Source: a bacterium
GTDB lineage: Bacteria > UBP15 > UBA6099
Assembly (NCBI GenBank): GCA_029564595.1
Contig: JAKQPS010000044.1
Coordinates: 112,473 to 176,472, forward strand
DNA: 64,000 nucleotides
Direction of reading: 5' to 3'
This document shows, piece after piece, positions 55,392 through 64,000 of the stretch (within the stretch, counting starts at the first letter, position 1; every line of letters starts with the position of its first letter). The position numbers and the translations under genes are program-made. The notes beneath the pieces were generated by a model, which saw only the letters and a program-made list of their open reading frames with translations, was not told where the DNA came from and searched no databases.

Positions 55392-58226
55392 TCATGAATT
55401 GTGAGCCAGTCTTATCATGCCGGTGGTGTCTAGGATTAGCGCCACCCGTCCGTCTCCCATAATCGCGCCGCCCGACACCCCGTCGAGTTCATCGAACATT
55501 CCGCCCAGCGCTTTTATCACCACCTGCTGCTGTCCTTCCAGATTGTCCACCATCAGCGCGCAGCGTTTCCCGTTGCCGCCGACAATCACCGCGAGAGCGT
55601 CCGTCGCGTCCGTCTTAGCCCCGTCCAGACCGAACAACCGATGCACCCTGAACAGAGGCATCAGATCGCCTCTCACTTTCAACATCTCTCCCCTGCCCAC
55701 CACAGTGTCTATCTGCCCGCGCTCAGGCCGCAACGACTCCACTATCGCTATCGTCGGTATGATGTATTTCTCATGCGCCACATTCACCACCATGCCGTCT
55801 ATTATCGCAAGCGTCAGAGGCAGCCGGATTATGAACTCCGATCCTTTCCCCTGTTCGGATTCGATCTCCACCCGGCCCCGCAGAGCCTCGATGCTCCTTT
55901 TCACCACGTCCATCCCGACGCCCCGGCCTGAAACCTCGGTGACCTTTTTCGCGGTCGAAAAACCCGGATGAAATATCAGACTGTAAATCTCCCTGTCCGA
56001 AAGCTCGGCGTCGGCGGAGACGATGTTCTGCGCAATCGCTTTTGAAACAATCGCGTTCTTGTCCAGCCCTTGCCCGTCGTCCTTCAGTCTGATGACGACC
56101 GTGCCGCCCTCGTGCGCCGCCGAAAGATGTATCCGGCCCTTTGCCGGTTTTCCCGCAGCTATTCTCTCCTGCGCCGACTCGATTCCGTGATCCACGGCGT
56201 TCCTGACCATGTGAACCAGCGGACTGCCGATCTCTTCGACCACGTTGCGGTCAAGCTCGGTGTCCTCTCCCGAATACGTCAGTTCAACCGACGTTCCGCA
56301 CTTGATCGAAAGGTCCCGCGTCAGACGGGTCATCTTCTGGAATGTGTTTTTGAGCGAGACCATTCTCATGCTCATCGCAAGCTCCTGCAACTCGCGGGTA
56401 ATCTTGCCGAGATGGGAGACATTCCTTGACAGGCGCGCGCTCTTCGTCTGCGTCACTTCCGGCTCCTGCGTTACCATCGCGTTGGCGATCACAAGTTCGC
56501 CCACCGCGTCGATCAGCGCGTCCAGACGGGTCGTGCTCACCTTTACCATTCCGTCAGCTTTTCCGGTTGACTTTGCTTCTTGCGCGCATGCCTCCGCTGG
56601 GGCGGCGGTCTGAGCAGGTTCATCCTCAAGCCGATCTTCTATTGCGGCTCGCTCTTCGCTGCAACTCCGCTCCGGATCCTTCAGTCTTTCTATCAATTCG
56701 CCGTATCCAGAAGGCGTTTCATATTTTGCTCCGCCCACCGCCGCGTTCACTCTCTCGACGGCGTCTTTCAGGAAGTCCACCGCCGCGAACGCCACGTCCG
56801 CCGCGCGACCCATTATGTCGATCTCCCCGCGCCTTGCTCTGTCCAGAAGGCTTTCCGCGTGGTGCGCCACTTCCTGCGTGTCTTTCAGATTCAAAAAACC
56901 GGCTATTCCTTTTATATTGTGATATCCCCTGAATATTTCATTTATCAGCGCGCTGTCGCCCGGATGCTTCTCCAGTTCGACGAGCGCCATCTCCGAAGCG
57001 TGCAGGTACTCGCGCGATTCCGTCACGAAATCCACAAGCTCAGGATTATTGGGGTCGATCTCGACGGACGGCGGATGGATCATGGAGGTCTGTTCAGCCT
57101 GTTGCGGCGCGACCGCCGCTCTCGAAGCCTTCGGCCGTTTCGCCTGCGCGCCTCGCTCCGCCAAGCCGGCCGCTATCCTGTCTGCTTTCGATTTCCATGT
57201 CTCGTCCCCAACCGCGAAAGCGCCTGACAAGATGCTATTTACACATTCGGCGGCGGCCTTCAAGCCTGCCGTCGTTTTTTCATCGATATCCTTTCCAGTC
57301 GCTTTTAACGCGGTGGTGACAGCCGCGAAAAGACGCGCGGCAGATTCCATGCCAAAGCGCCCGGCCGCTTTTTCCAATGCGCTCGCGCACGCCTCCAACC
57401 GGCCCACCGTTTCGGTTATTCCATATCCGATATCTTCTATGCTTGACTCGAAAGCATCGAGGTCGTCGGCCATTTCTTCAAGGAAACCTCCGGCTGTCGA
57501 AAGAGAGCTTGCCATCATAGCCGCATTTTCAATCGTTGTCCCGGAACAGTCCGCCGCCGCATCGTCTTCAAACTCGCCTTCCATAAGGCCCCTAAACCAT
57601 CCGGCCGAGCCGCGAAGCGCTTGCAACCCGCCTTCGAAAGGAATCTCCCCGGCTAAAGTGTCCGCCGCCAACTGGGCCGCTCCCCTTGCCACGCCCACAG
57701 CCTCGCCTGAATCCTTCACAAGCATCTCTATCTTCCAGAAAAAATCCTTTATTACTCTCAAAACATGATCGTCTTTCGCGCTCATGTCCTGAATAAGCCC
57801 TTCGAGAAGGTCCAGTTGCAACTCCAACTCTTCGGGAGATTTTGAGAGCGCGAGCCGGGCGGTTTCAGATGTCCGCGCCGGAAGCGAGAGCGCAGAAAGT
57901 TCGGAATCCGCCCGCGCGGTCGTTCCTTCGGCGCCGCCCGCGCGCTCTCTCTCAGTCGCGGCAGTCTGCAAGCGGGAAACTGCGGCGCACATCTTGATAT
58001 AAGCAACGCTGAAGTCCGTCCGCCCGGAAACTATATCTTGAGCGATTCGGGCAAGCGAGGCCGCTTCCAGCGCCATACCGCCTTGAGCCTCCGAGCGAAG
58101 CGAGATTTCATCCGCCAGTTCCCGTATCCGCTCAGCGCCCCCAAGGTCGTCCTCGTCCATCCCGGCTGCCAGCCCGGATATCTCTTCCACCATCGCCAGC
58201 GTGTCTTCCAGCAGTCCTTCTCTCAT
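55392..58226 (-). CDS. cheA: Chemotaxis histidine kinase CheA with a long N-terminal extension
   Basis: 944 residues, much longer than a usual CheA. Residues 1 to about 390 are helix-rich and unassigned. The HPt domain comes only at about 397-490, with phosphorylated His436 in FRGYHNIKGIAGF. No CheY-binding P2 domain is obvious. The dimerisation domain (DALIDAVGELVIANAMVTQ), ATPase domain (N box HMVRNAVDHGIE, G1 GVGMDVVKRSIE, G2 QGKGSEFIIRLPLTL) and a C-terminal CheW-like domain follow in normal order. AGGTG lies before the ATG. It phosphorylates CheY, CheB and perhaps the receiver fusion. Confidence 0.93.
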   Translation of the reverse strand: MREGLLEDTLAMVEEISGLAAGMDEDDLGGAERIRELADEISLRSEAQGGMALEAASLARIAQDIVSGRTDFSVAYIKMCAAVSRLQTAATERERAGGAEGTTARADSELSALSLPARTSETARLALSKSPEELELQLDLLEGLIQDMSAKDDHVLRVIKDFFWKIEMLVKDSGEAVGVARGAAQLAADTLAGEIPFEGGLQALRGSAGWFRGLMEGEFEDDAAADCSGTTIENAAMMASSLSTAGGFLEEMADDLDAFESSIEDIGYGITETVGRLEACASALEKAAGRFGMESAARLFAAVTTALKATGKDIDEKTTAGLKAAAECVNSILSGAFAVGDETWKSKADRIAAGLAERGAQAKRPKASRAAVAPQQAEQTSMIHPPSVEIDPNNPELVDFVTESREYLHASEMALVELEKHPGDSALINEIFRGYHNIKGIAGFLNLKDTQEVAHHAESLLDRARRGEIDIMGRAADVAFAAVDFLKDAVERVNAAVGGAKYETPSGYGELIERLKDPERSCSEERAAIEDRLEDEPAQTAAPAEACAQEAKSTGKADGMVKVSTTRLDALIDAVGELVIANAMVTQEPEVTQTKSARLSRNVSHLGKITRELQELAMSMRMVSLKNTFQKMTRLTRDLSIKCGTSVELTYSGEDTELDRNVVEEIGSPLVHMVRNAVDHGIESAQERIAAGKPAKGRIHLSAAHEGGTVVIRLKDDGQGLDKNAIVSKAIAQNIVSADAELSDREIYSLIFHPGFSTAKKVTEVSGRGVGMDVVKRSIEALRGRVEIESEQGKGSEFIIRLPLTLAIIDGMVVNVAHEKYIIPTIAIVESLRPERGQIDTVVGRGEMLKVRGDLMPLFRVHRLFGLDGAKTDATDALAVIVGGNGKRCALMVDNLEGQQQVVIKALGGMFDELDGVSGGAIMGDGRVALILDTTGMIRLAHNS

Positions 58227-58286
58227 TGTTTCACCTTTGTCGCCTATCGCCCCGCAAGTTCAGGCTTTCAGGCATTTGTCGTATAG

Positions 58287-58706
58287 TCAATCAACACTGG
58301 AAACTTCGCGAACAGAAACATCAACGGCTACGCAGCAATCTCTCTTCGACAACATTCTCCGAGACATTTTCATTATTGCGTCCAGCTCAAACGGCTTAGT
58401 CATAAACCGGCAATTCGACGGTTTTTCGGTATGAAACACATCTCTTTCGGAAGGCCTTCCTGTCACCATAATAACCGGGATGTGACAAGTTAGCTCATTC
58501 TCTCTAAGATTCTTGATGAATTCCCAACCGCCCATAATCGGCATGCAGATGTCAGTAACGACGATATCCGGGCGGAAGACAAGCGCTTTTTTCATAGCCT
58601 CAAGCCCGTTTCCGGCTTCGCAGACTTCGTATCCGCCCGCATCGAAAAGACACTTGAGGAGTTCTCTCACGTCTTCTTCGTCATCAACAATCAGAGCTTT
58701 ATTCAA
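58287..58706 (-). CDS. CheY-like response regulator
   Basis: 139 residues, a stand-alone receiver: ALIVDDEEDVRELL, phosphoacceptor Asp in IVVTDICMPIMGGWEF, Thr in VIMVTGRPSERD, Lys in RFMTKPFELDA. No output domain. It is the first gene before cheA in transcription order, 60 bases upstream of it, so it may be the first gene of the array operon. Its role relative to the other CheY is unknown. Confidence 0.88.
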   Translation of the reverse strand: MNKALIVDDEEDVRELLKCLFDAGGYEVCEAGNGLEAMKKALVFRPDIVVTDICMPIMGGWEFIKNLRENELTCHIPVIMVTGRPSERDVFHTEKPSNCRFMTKPFELDAIMKMSRRMLSKRDCCVAVDVSVREVSSVD

Positions 58707-58978
58707 AACGCGCGAATCCTTTTAAATTTCGTTCAGAAGCAACCGTCTCGCGACCTTCCACAGAATAATTAGTTCGGGGTTCTTTGATTGATGACGGACA
58801 GCAAAGCTGTCGTTCAATCGCGATTATAGCCCGTTCGCAGTCCTTTCAGTTCGATTTTCGTTGTCAAACTCGCTCTATTCTATTTGCCGGACAGAAGGCC
58901 GTATGTATGCAGAAATACAAAGTTCTGTGGATGTTTTTACAGCTTTTTGTGGCGATTTTATCTACAGAAATAGGAGCT

Positions 58979-59620
58979 TCAGATGTTTATTGCGTCAAGC
59001 CCGTGTTTGCGCGCGAACTGCATCAGTTCATAATTGTCGTCAATTTTCAACTTTTCTTTGATTCTTGATTTATATGTTGAAACCGCGCTTTCGCTGACAT
59101 CCAATTCGACGGCGATCTCTCGTATCTTCATGTGTTTCGCCATTCTCGAAAGTATCTGCAACTCTCTTTTAGACATGGATGATATCGGATTTTCAGAGGC
59201 GGCTCCGCGCTGCTGGGCGATTATCTTTTCCATGATGGTTTCAGAGACGCATATCTTTCCCTCCGCCGCTTTTCTTACAGCCATCCCAAGCTCGCCCGGA
59301 GCTGACCCTTTTAGAATGAAACCTATAGCGCCGTCTTTGAGCGCCCGCTTTGCAAATTCCTCGTTGTCATGCATTGTCAAAAACACGACGGCCGCCGCAG
59401 GACGCGCTTCTTTGACTTTCACCAGAATATCAAGACCGCTCATTCCGGGCATATCCAGATCAAGCAGCATAACGTCGAACCCGGTTTTGACAATTTTCTC
59501 CAACGCCTCCTGCCCTGACCCGGCCTCTGCGACGACTTTTATGTCGCCTTTAACCTCTAGGATTCGCCTGACCCCGTCCCTCACAATTTCATGGTCGTCG
59601 CAGAGAAAAACCCTTATCAT
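58979..59620 (-). CDS. NarL/FixJ-family response regulator
   Basis: 213 residues: a receiver (FLCDDHEIVRDGVRRIL; Asp in VMLLDLDMPGMSGLD; Lys in GFILKGSAPGE) and a LuxR-type helix-turn-helix (SMSKRELQILSRMAKHM, then REIAVELDVSESAVSTYKSR). It is the DNA-binding partner of the kinase upstream: its ATG overlaps the kinase stop by four bases, so the two are translationally coupled. Confidence 0.92.
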   Translation of the reverse strand: MIRVFLCDDHEIVRDGVRRILEVKGDIKVVAEAGSGQEALEKIVKTGFDVMLLDLDMPGMSGLDILVKVKEARPAAAVVFLTMHDNEEFAKRALKDGAIGFILKGSAPGELGMAVRKAAEGKICVSETIMEKIIAQQRGAASENPISSMSKRELQILSRMAKHMKIREIAVELDVSESAVSTYKSRIKEKLKIDDNYELMQFARKHGLDAINI

Positions 59621-62600
59621 CCTTTTTCTCCAGCGCGCGGGGACAACGGAGCGCGCGCGATTATTTCAGTTCCTTTTCCTATGCCGCTAATTATATTCAA
59701 GCTCCCGCCGCAATTCAAAATTCTTTCCTTCATTCCGATTATGCCGAAACGCATGTCCTTTTCCTCAAAAATCGTTTCAGGTTCAAACCCCGATCCGTTG
59801 TCCGCGATTATTAAAACAAGCTCCGTCCCTTGAGTTGAAGAAGATATGCTGGCCTTCGATGCTCCCGAATGCTTGAGAGCGTTGGTGAGGGCTTCCTGCG
59901 CCACCCGATATAACGATATCTGGGTTTCATCCTCCAAGCCCTCGAAGTCGTTTTCATTTACATCTGTTTCAACTTCCATCTTGCCGATGCTGGAGACTTC
60001 TCTGGCTAGCATTTCCAGAGCCGTTTTAAGGCCGAGCTTGTCCAATTCCACCGGGCGCAACCCCTTGCATATACCTCTCAACTCGGTCGCGGCTTTTACC
60101 GCCAGAGATGATAGTTTTCGGATTTCCTCCAACTCCGCTCTTTCTTTTGCCAGAAGAAACTCTGATTCCATAGCCAACGCGGCGATGTGTCTTCCCATAA
60201 TGTCGTGCAGTTCGCGGGCGAGCCTTGCGCGTTCCTCCTCCTGCGCGGTTATCAGTTTTCGCGACAGCCCTTTCATCTTTTCTTCGTTCTCTATAAGAAG
60301 CTCCTCGGCTCTCTTTCTAGCCGATATGTCCGTCCCCACGCATAGTATTTCTATCCTCTTGTCTTTTTCATTGTAAAGCTGTTTGTTGGACCAGTTTATC
60401 CATATCCGCGAGCCGTCTTTTCTCATGTTCTCATTCTCGTTCGACTCGTAATCCAAAATATTTGTCAGTATTTCTGTTATCATTACACTCAAGTCTCTGC
60501 CCGAACTGTCCGTTTCCGGAACTATAGAGCCGACGACGTTTCTTCCTATCAATTCGCCTTTTGAATACCCGAATAACTCTTCTGCGTGCTTGTTAATAAA
60601 GATAATTTCTCCATTGATATCTAATCGCAGAATGATACTGTTCGCGCTTTCGACAAGTTCCCGATATCTGGCTTCGCTTTCGACAAGCGCAAACTCCGCG
60701 AACTTTCTCTTGGTGACGTCGTTAGAGCAGATAAGAACATTTTCAAAACCGCCGTAGCTGAGGTAATCCACAGACGAGGAAAGGCATCTGTCGTTAGGCG
60801 GTTCTCCCGGAGCGGCGGTGAACCACATCTCAATGTCGAAACTTCTGCGTCTCGTGTTGAAAGCGTCGCGGACGGCGGAAGACATCGCGCAGGAATCGCA
60901 CAACTCGCCGAAACCGCATCCCAGCGCGCTGTTCTTGTCGTTCGCGCACCTCATCGCGTCCCCGAACATCATTCCGACCATTTCGTCGTTGGAACGAGAC
61001 GCAAACCGGGTCGCCGCGTCATTGGCTTTCACCACCCGGAAAGTCCTGTCCACCAGCAGCATCGCCATCGGAGCGCTGGAGTGTATCGCTGACAGTTCGG
61101 CGAGAACCTTTTCCAGTTCGCTCTCCGCGTTCTTTCTATCAGAGATATCGGTAAAAATTCCGGCTATCTGCCCCGGCTCCGGGCTAAAAATCGTGACTCC
61201 TAAGTATTTATCCCAATATTTAGAGTAAATTTCAAAATTTTCCGGGCGTCGCGTCATCGCCGCCGTTTTGAACAATTCGATCAGATGCCTGTCAGAATCA
61301 TGTATCGCCGCGCTCGCGGTCTTTCCAATAATTTTTTCCGATTTCACCCCGGATATGCGCTCGAAAGAAGGATTTATCGAGGAGAAATGAAAATCCGCGG
61401 GCTGTCCCTCATCGTCAAAGAGAATTTCGCACACAACAAGGCCTTCCGACATCCCCTCAAACAAGGCTTGGTATTTCTTCTCCGTTTTTATGCGAACCAT
61501 TTCCGATGAAGCCCTGACCGCAAAACTCTTGAGAAGAGGAATCGTCTGTGGACGTTCAGTCATGGGCTTGTCGTCTATGACGGCAATAACTCCGATCGCT
61601 TTTCCCTGTCTATCAAATATTGGCGCGCCCCAAAAGCTTGCGTTCGTCCAGCCGTCAATTTCAGGAAACCGAGGCAGGAGACGATCCTCTGCGTCCTGCC
61701 TGATAATCGCCCGGAAGTGGAAAACATCGGCAAAAACAGTGCCCTCAATATCGAACGAAAAACTTTCTCTTAATTCGCCGTCCAGCCAAACGGCGATTGC
61801 GGTCGCTTTTCCATGATTGTCTTTCTCCACAGCCGCGATTATCGCGCCTCTTTTCATGAGCGTTAACGCGAGTTGTTTTGCGAGGAATTCGAAGATGTCG
61901 GATTTCGGGCCTGTTCCGCTCTCCGCCACCGCCCTCAGCGCCTCGTCAGCCCTCTTCTGTTCGGTGACATCTCTTATAGTCACCAACACAGTAGGTTTTC
62001 CTCTGAACTCCACCCTCGACAATGCTACCGACGCTTCAAACTCCTTTCCGTCCAACCTACAGTGAGTCCAGTCGAAATAATGGAACCCTTTTTCAATCGC
62101 TATTTCAACCATTCTGCTCGCTTTGCTGACCGACTCCGAGCCATCCCTCTGCCTTGGGGGGGAAAGGTTGACCGGGGACATGCCGAGCAGGTCGTTCTCG
62201 GAGACGGCCCCGAATATTTTCAGCGCGGACTGGTTGCAGGTTGAAAACTTCCACTCAGGCAAATCCAAAGTTAATATGGCGTCGCTGAGATTGGAGACAA
62301 GCGTCCTATATCGCGATTCGCTCTCCACCATTCGAATCTCAGCGCGTTTCCTCATAAGCACGCCCACGAAAACCATGAAGAGCCGGTCGATCGTGGCAAT
62401 GTCTTCCGCCTCATACCCGCCGGGTTTGTCTGCGAAAAAAACCGCCCTTACGCTCTGTCTTTCGTTGAGAGATGGAACGCAGACGTAGGATGAAACGCGG
62501 CGCGCAATTCCATCTTCTTCGAATTCGCCGGAGGGATCGAAAGGCTCGTTCTTCGCCACGATGTCTCTGCCGTCCCTCGCCAGCCTCACAACCTCTCCGT

Positions 62601-63876
62601 ATTCGAAGTCGTCGAGCGCGCTTCGATACAGGATCATCTCGAAGCGATCGGAACCGTCCTCGCTTAAGCCGGACACGGCTATGTCAAACCCGATCTCCGG
62701 ATTGTCCAGAACCGCGAATCCAAACTCGCTTCGGGTGAGTTTTCGCATCTCATTGACAAAGAACAACGCCAGCTTCTTAGCGTCGTCGCAGATCATAGAT
62801 TCAATGAGGAACTTGTTGATGGCGTCAAGCGAGTCCCTTTGGCCGGCCACCGACTCCTCGGCGGCCTTTCGCCGCAGAGCTTCATCGGACGCCTGTTTGT
62901 GTTTGTCCTCGAGCGCTTCAAGAGTCCGGTTAATATTCAATGAAAGCAACCCGATTTCGTCTCTCCCTTCCTGTCTGACGCGAGCCGCGAAATCGGCTTC
63001 CCGCGCTAACGCTCCGAACGATTTCGACAATCTGCGAATTCTCGCGGTTACCTGCCTTCGAATGATTTCGAGCAAAATCACGATGAGTATTATCGCGCCT
63101 ATCATGGTGTACAGCCTAAACGCGGCGAGGGATCGGCGGCCTTGAATCTTTATCGCGCTCGGCCTCACGAATTCCAAATAGAAAGCGGGATATCCGTTTA
63201 CGTCCGGAAACATCATCACGCAACGCGTCCTGTCGAAATCCAGCAACTCTGTGTGAGAAGGAAAAGACGCGGGGTCAGCGCGTCCCGCGCCAATCATCTC
63301 TCCGGGCAGATCCGGGTCGCCGGGGAAAAGAAGCCTTATCGGCAACCCCACTATGCCCGAATAAGCCCTTGCAAGAGATTCGTCCACAAATCTGGCCATG
63401 ATGAGCGTGCCGCGCATCGGGCCTTCCGCTTCGCTTGTAAGGATAGACCACGTGAAAATGAGGGCGGGCCTTCCTCCCAAAGCGACAACTCCGTTGCGTC
63501 CGCTTTTTTCGCCGGGAGCCAATATGCTCCCGCTCGCTGCCAGCGCCACAAGCTCTTCAGGAACCGGAAGCTCCTTATTCCTGTCCGTGTCGAACGCTTT
63601 GGCGTATAGAATTTTTCCTTCCGTGTCGGCAGTGGCTATCAGATTCAATCCAGAAGATATGAATGTGGCGTCCATCATGTTTTCTTCAATATAGCGAGCC
63701 GGATTGTTCTCGCCGCCCGCAAATCTATAGGTCTCATCCCATTGCGCCCAGTCTTTGAGCATTGTACGTTTTCCATCAAGCTCAAGCTTGTGCGCGTGTT
63801 CTATCCTTGCGATATCATCAATGACGGACTGTCGTTCGAGAGCGTCGAATTTCCTTATTAAACCCGGATTCGCCAA
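59617..63876 (-). CDS. Multi-domain sensor histidine kinase (CHASE4-HAMP-GAF/PAS-HisKA_3), N-terminus probably truncated
   Basis: About 1,419 residues from a TTG at 63876. Residues about 40-195 match CHASE4 (DWAQWDETYRFAGG, YIEENMMDATF). One membrane helix follows (MIGAIILIVILLEIIRR) with a HAMP segment, a GAF-like domain (about 345-510), a PAS domain, a second GAF-like domain, then PAS domains, one with a cysteine set (CGFGELCDSC), and a last PAS (SANSIILRLDINGEIIFIN). The kinase core is of the NarX type: ARLARELHDIMGRHIAALAM with the phosphorylated His, and VAQEALTNALKHS plus GIIGMKERI for ATP. Normally a membrane helix precedes CHASE4; here it is missing, although the in-frame upstream codons are hydrophobic. 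Confidence 0.88.
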   Translation of the reverse strand: MANPGLIRKFDALERQSVIDDIARIEHAHKLELDGKRTMLKDWAQWDETYRFAGGENNPARYIEENMMDATFISSGLNLIATADTEGKILYAKAFDTDRNKELPVPEELVALAASGSILAPGEKSGRNGVVALGGRPALIFTWSILTSEAEGPMRGTLIMARFVDESLARAYSGIVGLPIRLLFPGDPDLPGEMIGAGRADPASFPSHTELLDFDRTRCVMMFPDVNGYPAFYLEFVRPSAIKIQGRRSLAAFRLYTMIGAIILIVILLEIIRRQVTARIRRLSKSFGALAREADFAARVRQEGRDEIGLLSLNINRTLEALEDKHKQASDEALRRKAAEESVAGQRDSLDAINKFLIESMICDDAKKLALFFVNEMRKLTRSEFGFAVLDNPEIGFDIAVSGLSEDGSDRFEMILYRSALDDFEYGEVVRLARDGRDIVAKNEPFDPSGEFEEDGIARRVSSYVCVPSLNERQSVRAVFFADKPGGYEAEDIATIDRLFMVFVGVLMRKRAEIRMVESESRYRTLVSNLSDAILTLDLPEWKFSTCNQSALKIFGAVSENDLLGMSPVNLSPPRQRDGSESVSKASRMVEIAIEKGFHYFDWTHCRLDGKEFEASVALSRVEFRGKPTVLVTIRDVTEQKRADEALRAVAESGTGPKSDIFEFLAKQLALTLMKRGAIIAAVEKDNHGKATAIAVWLDGELRESFSFDIEGTVFADVFHFRAIIRQDAEDRLLPRFPEIDGWTNASFWGAPIFDRQGKAIGVIAVIDDKPMTERPQTIPLLKSFAVRASSEMVRIKTEKKYQALFEGMSEGLVVCEILFDDEGQPADFHFSSINPSFERISGVKSEKIIGKTASAAIHDSDRHLIELFKTAAMTRRPENFEIYSKYWDKYLGVTIFSPEPGQIAGIFTDISDRKNAESELEKVLAELSAIHSSAPMAMLLVDRTFRVVKANDAATRFASRSNDEMVGMMFGDAMRCANDKNSALGCGFGELCDSCAMSSAVRDAFNTRRRSFDIEMWFTAAPGEPPNDRCLSSSVDYLSYGGFENVLICSNDVTKRKFAEFALVESEARYRELVESANSIILRLDINGEIIFINKHAEELFGYSKGELIGRNVVGSIVPETDSSGRDLSVMITEILTNILDYESNENENMRKDGSRIWINWSNKQLYNEKDKRIEILCVGTDISARKRAEELLIENEEKMKGLSRKLITAQEEERARLARELHDIMGRHIAALAMESEFLLAKERAELEEIRKLSSLAVKAATELRGICKGLRPVELDKLGLKTALEMLAREVSSIGKMEVETDVNENDFEGLEDETQISLYRVAQEALTNALKHSGASKASISSSTQGTELVLIIADNGSGFEPETIFEEKDMRFGIIGMKERILNCGGSLNIISGIGKGTEIIARAPLSPRAGEKG

Positions 63877-63970
63877 TAGAAAAATAGAAAAGGCATCTAG
63901 ATGTTCCAGAAAGACCGATAGAATTTGAGTTGTTCAGAAACAAGAACTATCGGAACGGAGGAACAAAAAG

Positions 63971-64000
63971 ATGCCCAGTAAAAAGTATGTCAAAAGCGAA
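63971..64000 (+). CDS. Start of an unidentified plus-strand gene, cut by window edge
   Basis: Ten codons (MPSKKYVKSE) from an ATG with GGAGGAAC about nine bases upstream. Too short to assign. It is divergent from the truncated kinase gene, and an inverted repeat CCGATAG/CTATCGG (63915-63921 and 63947-63953) lies between them. It could be the first gene of a mobile element, but this cannot be shown here. Confidence 0.45.
   Translation, partial: MPSKKYVKSE

Noticed and set aside
58797..58812. GACAGC/GCTGTC palindrome between the NarL-type regulator and the receiver gene
   Set aside because: A six-base repeat in a 272-base spacer with no T run; could be a chance operator-like palindrome.

Overview
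The window reads as one stretch of chromosome from a diderm (Gram-negative type) bacterium of fairly high GC content. It carries an outer-membrane secretin, a full set of prepilin-type proteins, a lipoprotein-based peptide importer and a chemosensory array. The mixture (a PilMNOPQ-type pilus, SepF, CheD plus CheX, a DUF2851 protein, UPF0182 and an orphan dockerin protein) does not match a standard proteobacterium. An uncultured phylum or a deltaproteobacterium-like lineage is my inference; no rRNA or tRNA gene is present to settle it.

Layout. 1-2121 (minus): a STAS protein cut by the window edge, a small excisionase-type HTH protein and a polytopic membrane protein. 2253-7796 (plus): a peptide ABC importer oppABCDF whose binding protein appears to be circularly permuted. 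7876-23839: a housekeeping mix of a small acidic protein, a zinc-ribbon/CD225 protein, a WYL regulator, a J-domain/TPR protein, a flippase, MobB, a 2x[4Fe-4S] ferredoxin, a TIM-barrel isomerase, a PhnD-like binding protein, a GGCT-like protein, a YkgJ-type cysteine-cluster protein, a secreted dockerin protein, SepF, a SLOG-fold protein, DUF2851 and a Yip1-like protein.

23937-43618 (minus): a type IV pilus region in the order pilT, pilC, pilA, pilin-like, pilD, pilV-like, pilW-like, two giant tandem PilX-like proteins, then pilMNOPQ. PilB and a PilY1 homologue are absent. 43919-46693 (plus): a UPF0182 membrane protein with its own sigma70-type promoter.

46731-58706 (minus): a chemosensory cluster in transcription order: receiver, cheA, cheW, MCP, cheR, cheD, cheY, cheX-like, cheB, FapA/DUF342-receiver fusion, cheX, and a receiver with an HD-GYP-type N-terminal segment. 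58979-63876 (minus): a NarL-type regulator and a 1,419-residue multi-PAS/GAF histidine kinase that seems to lack its first membrane helix. A new plus-strand gene, possibly a mobile element, starts just upstream at the window edge.

How the genes work together. The pilus and chemosensory blocks lie close to each other and no flagellar gene is seen, so the array may steer pili or another output; this is inference. The most unusual items are the circularly permuted OppA-type lipoprotein, the giant tandem PilX-like proteins, the CheA with about 390 residues ahead of its HPt domain, and the FapA-receiver fusion inside the che cluster.
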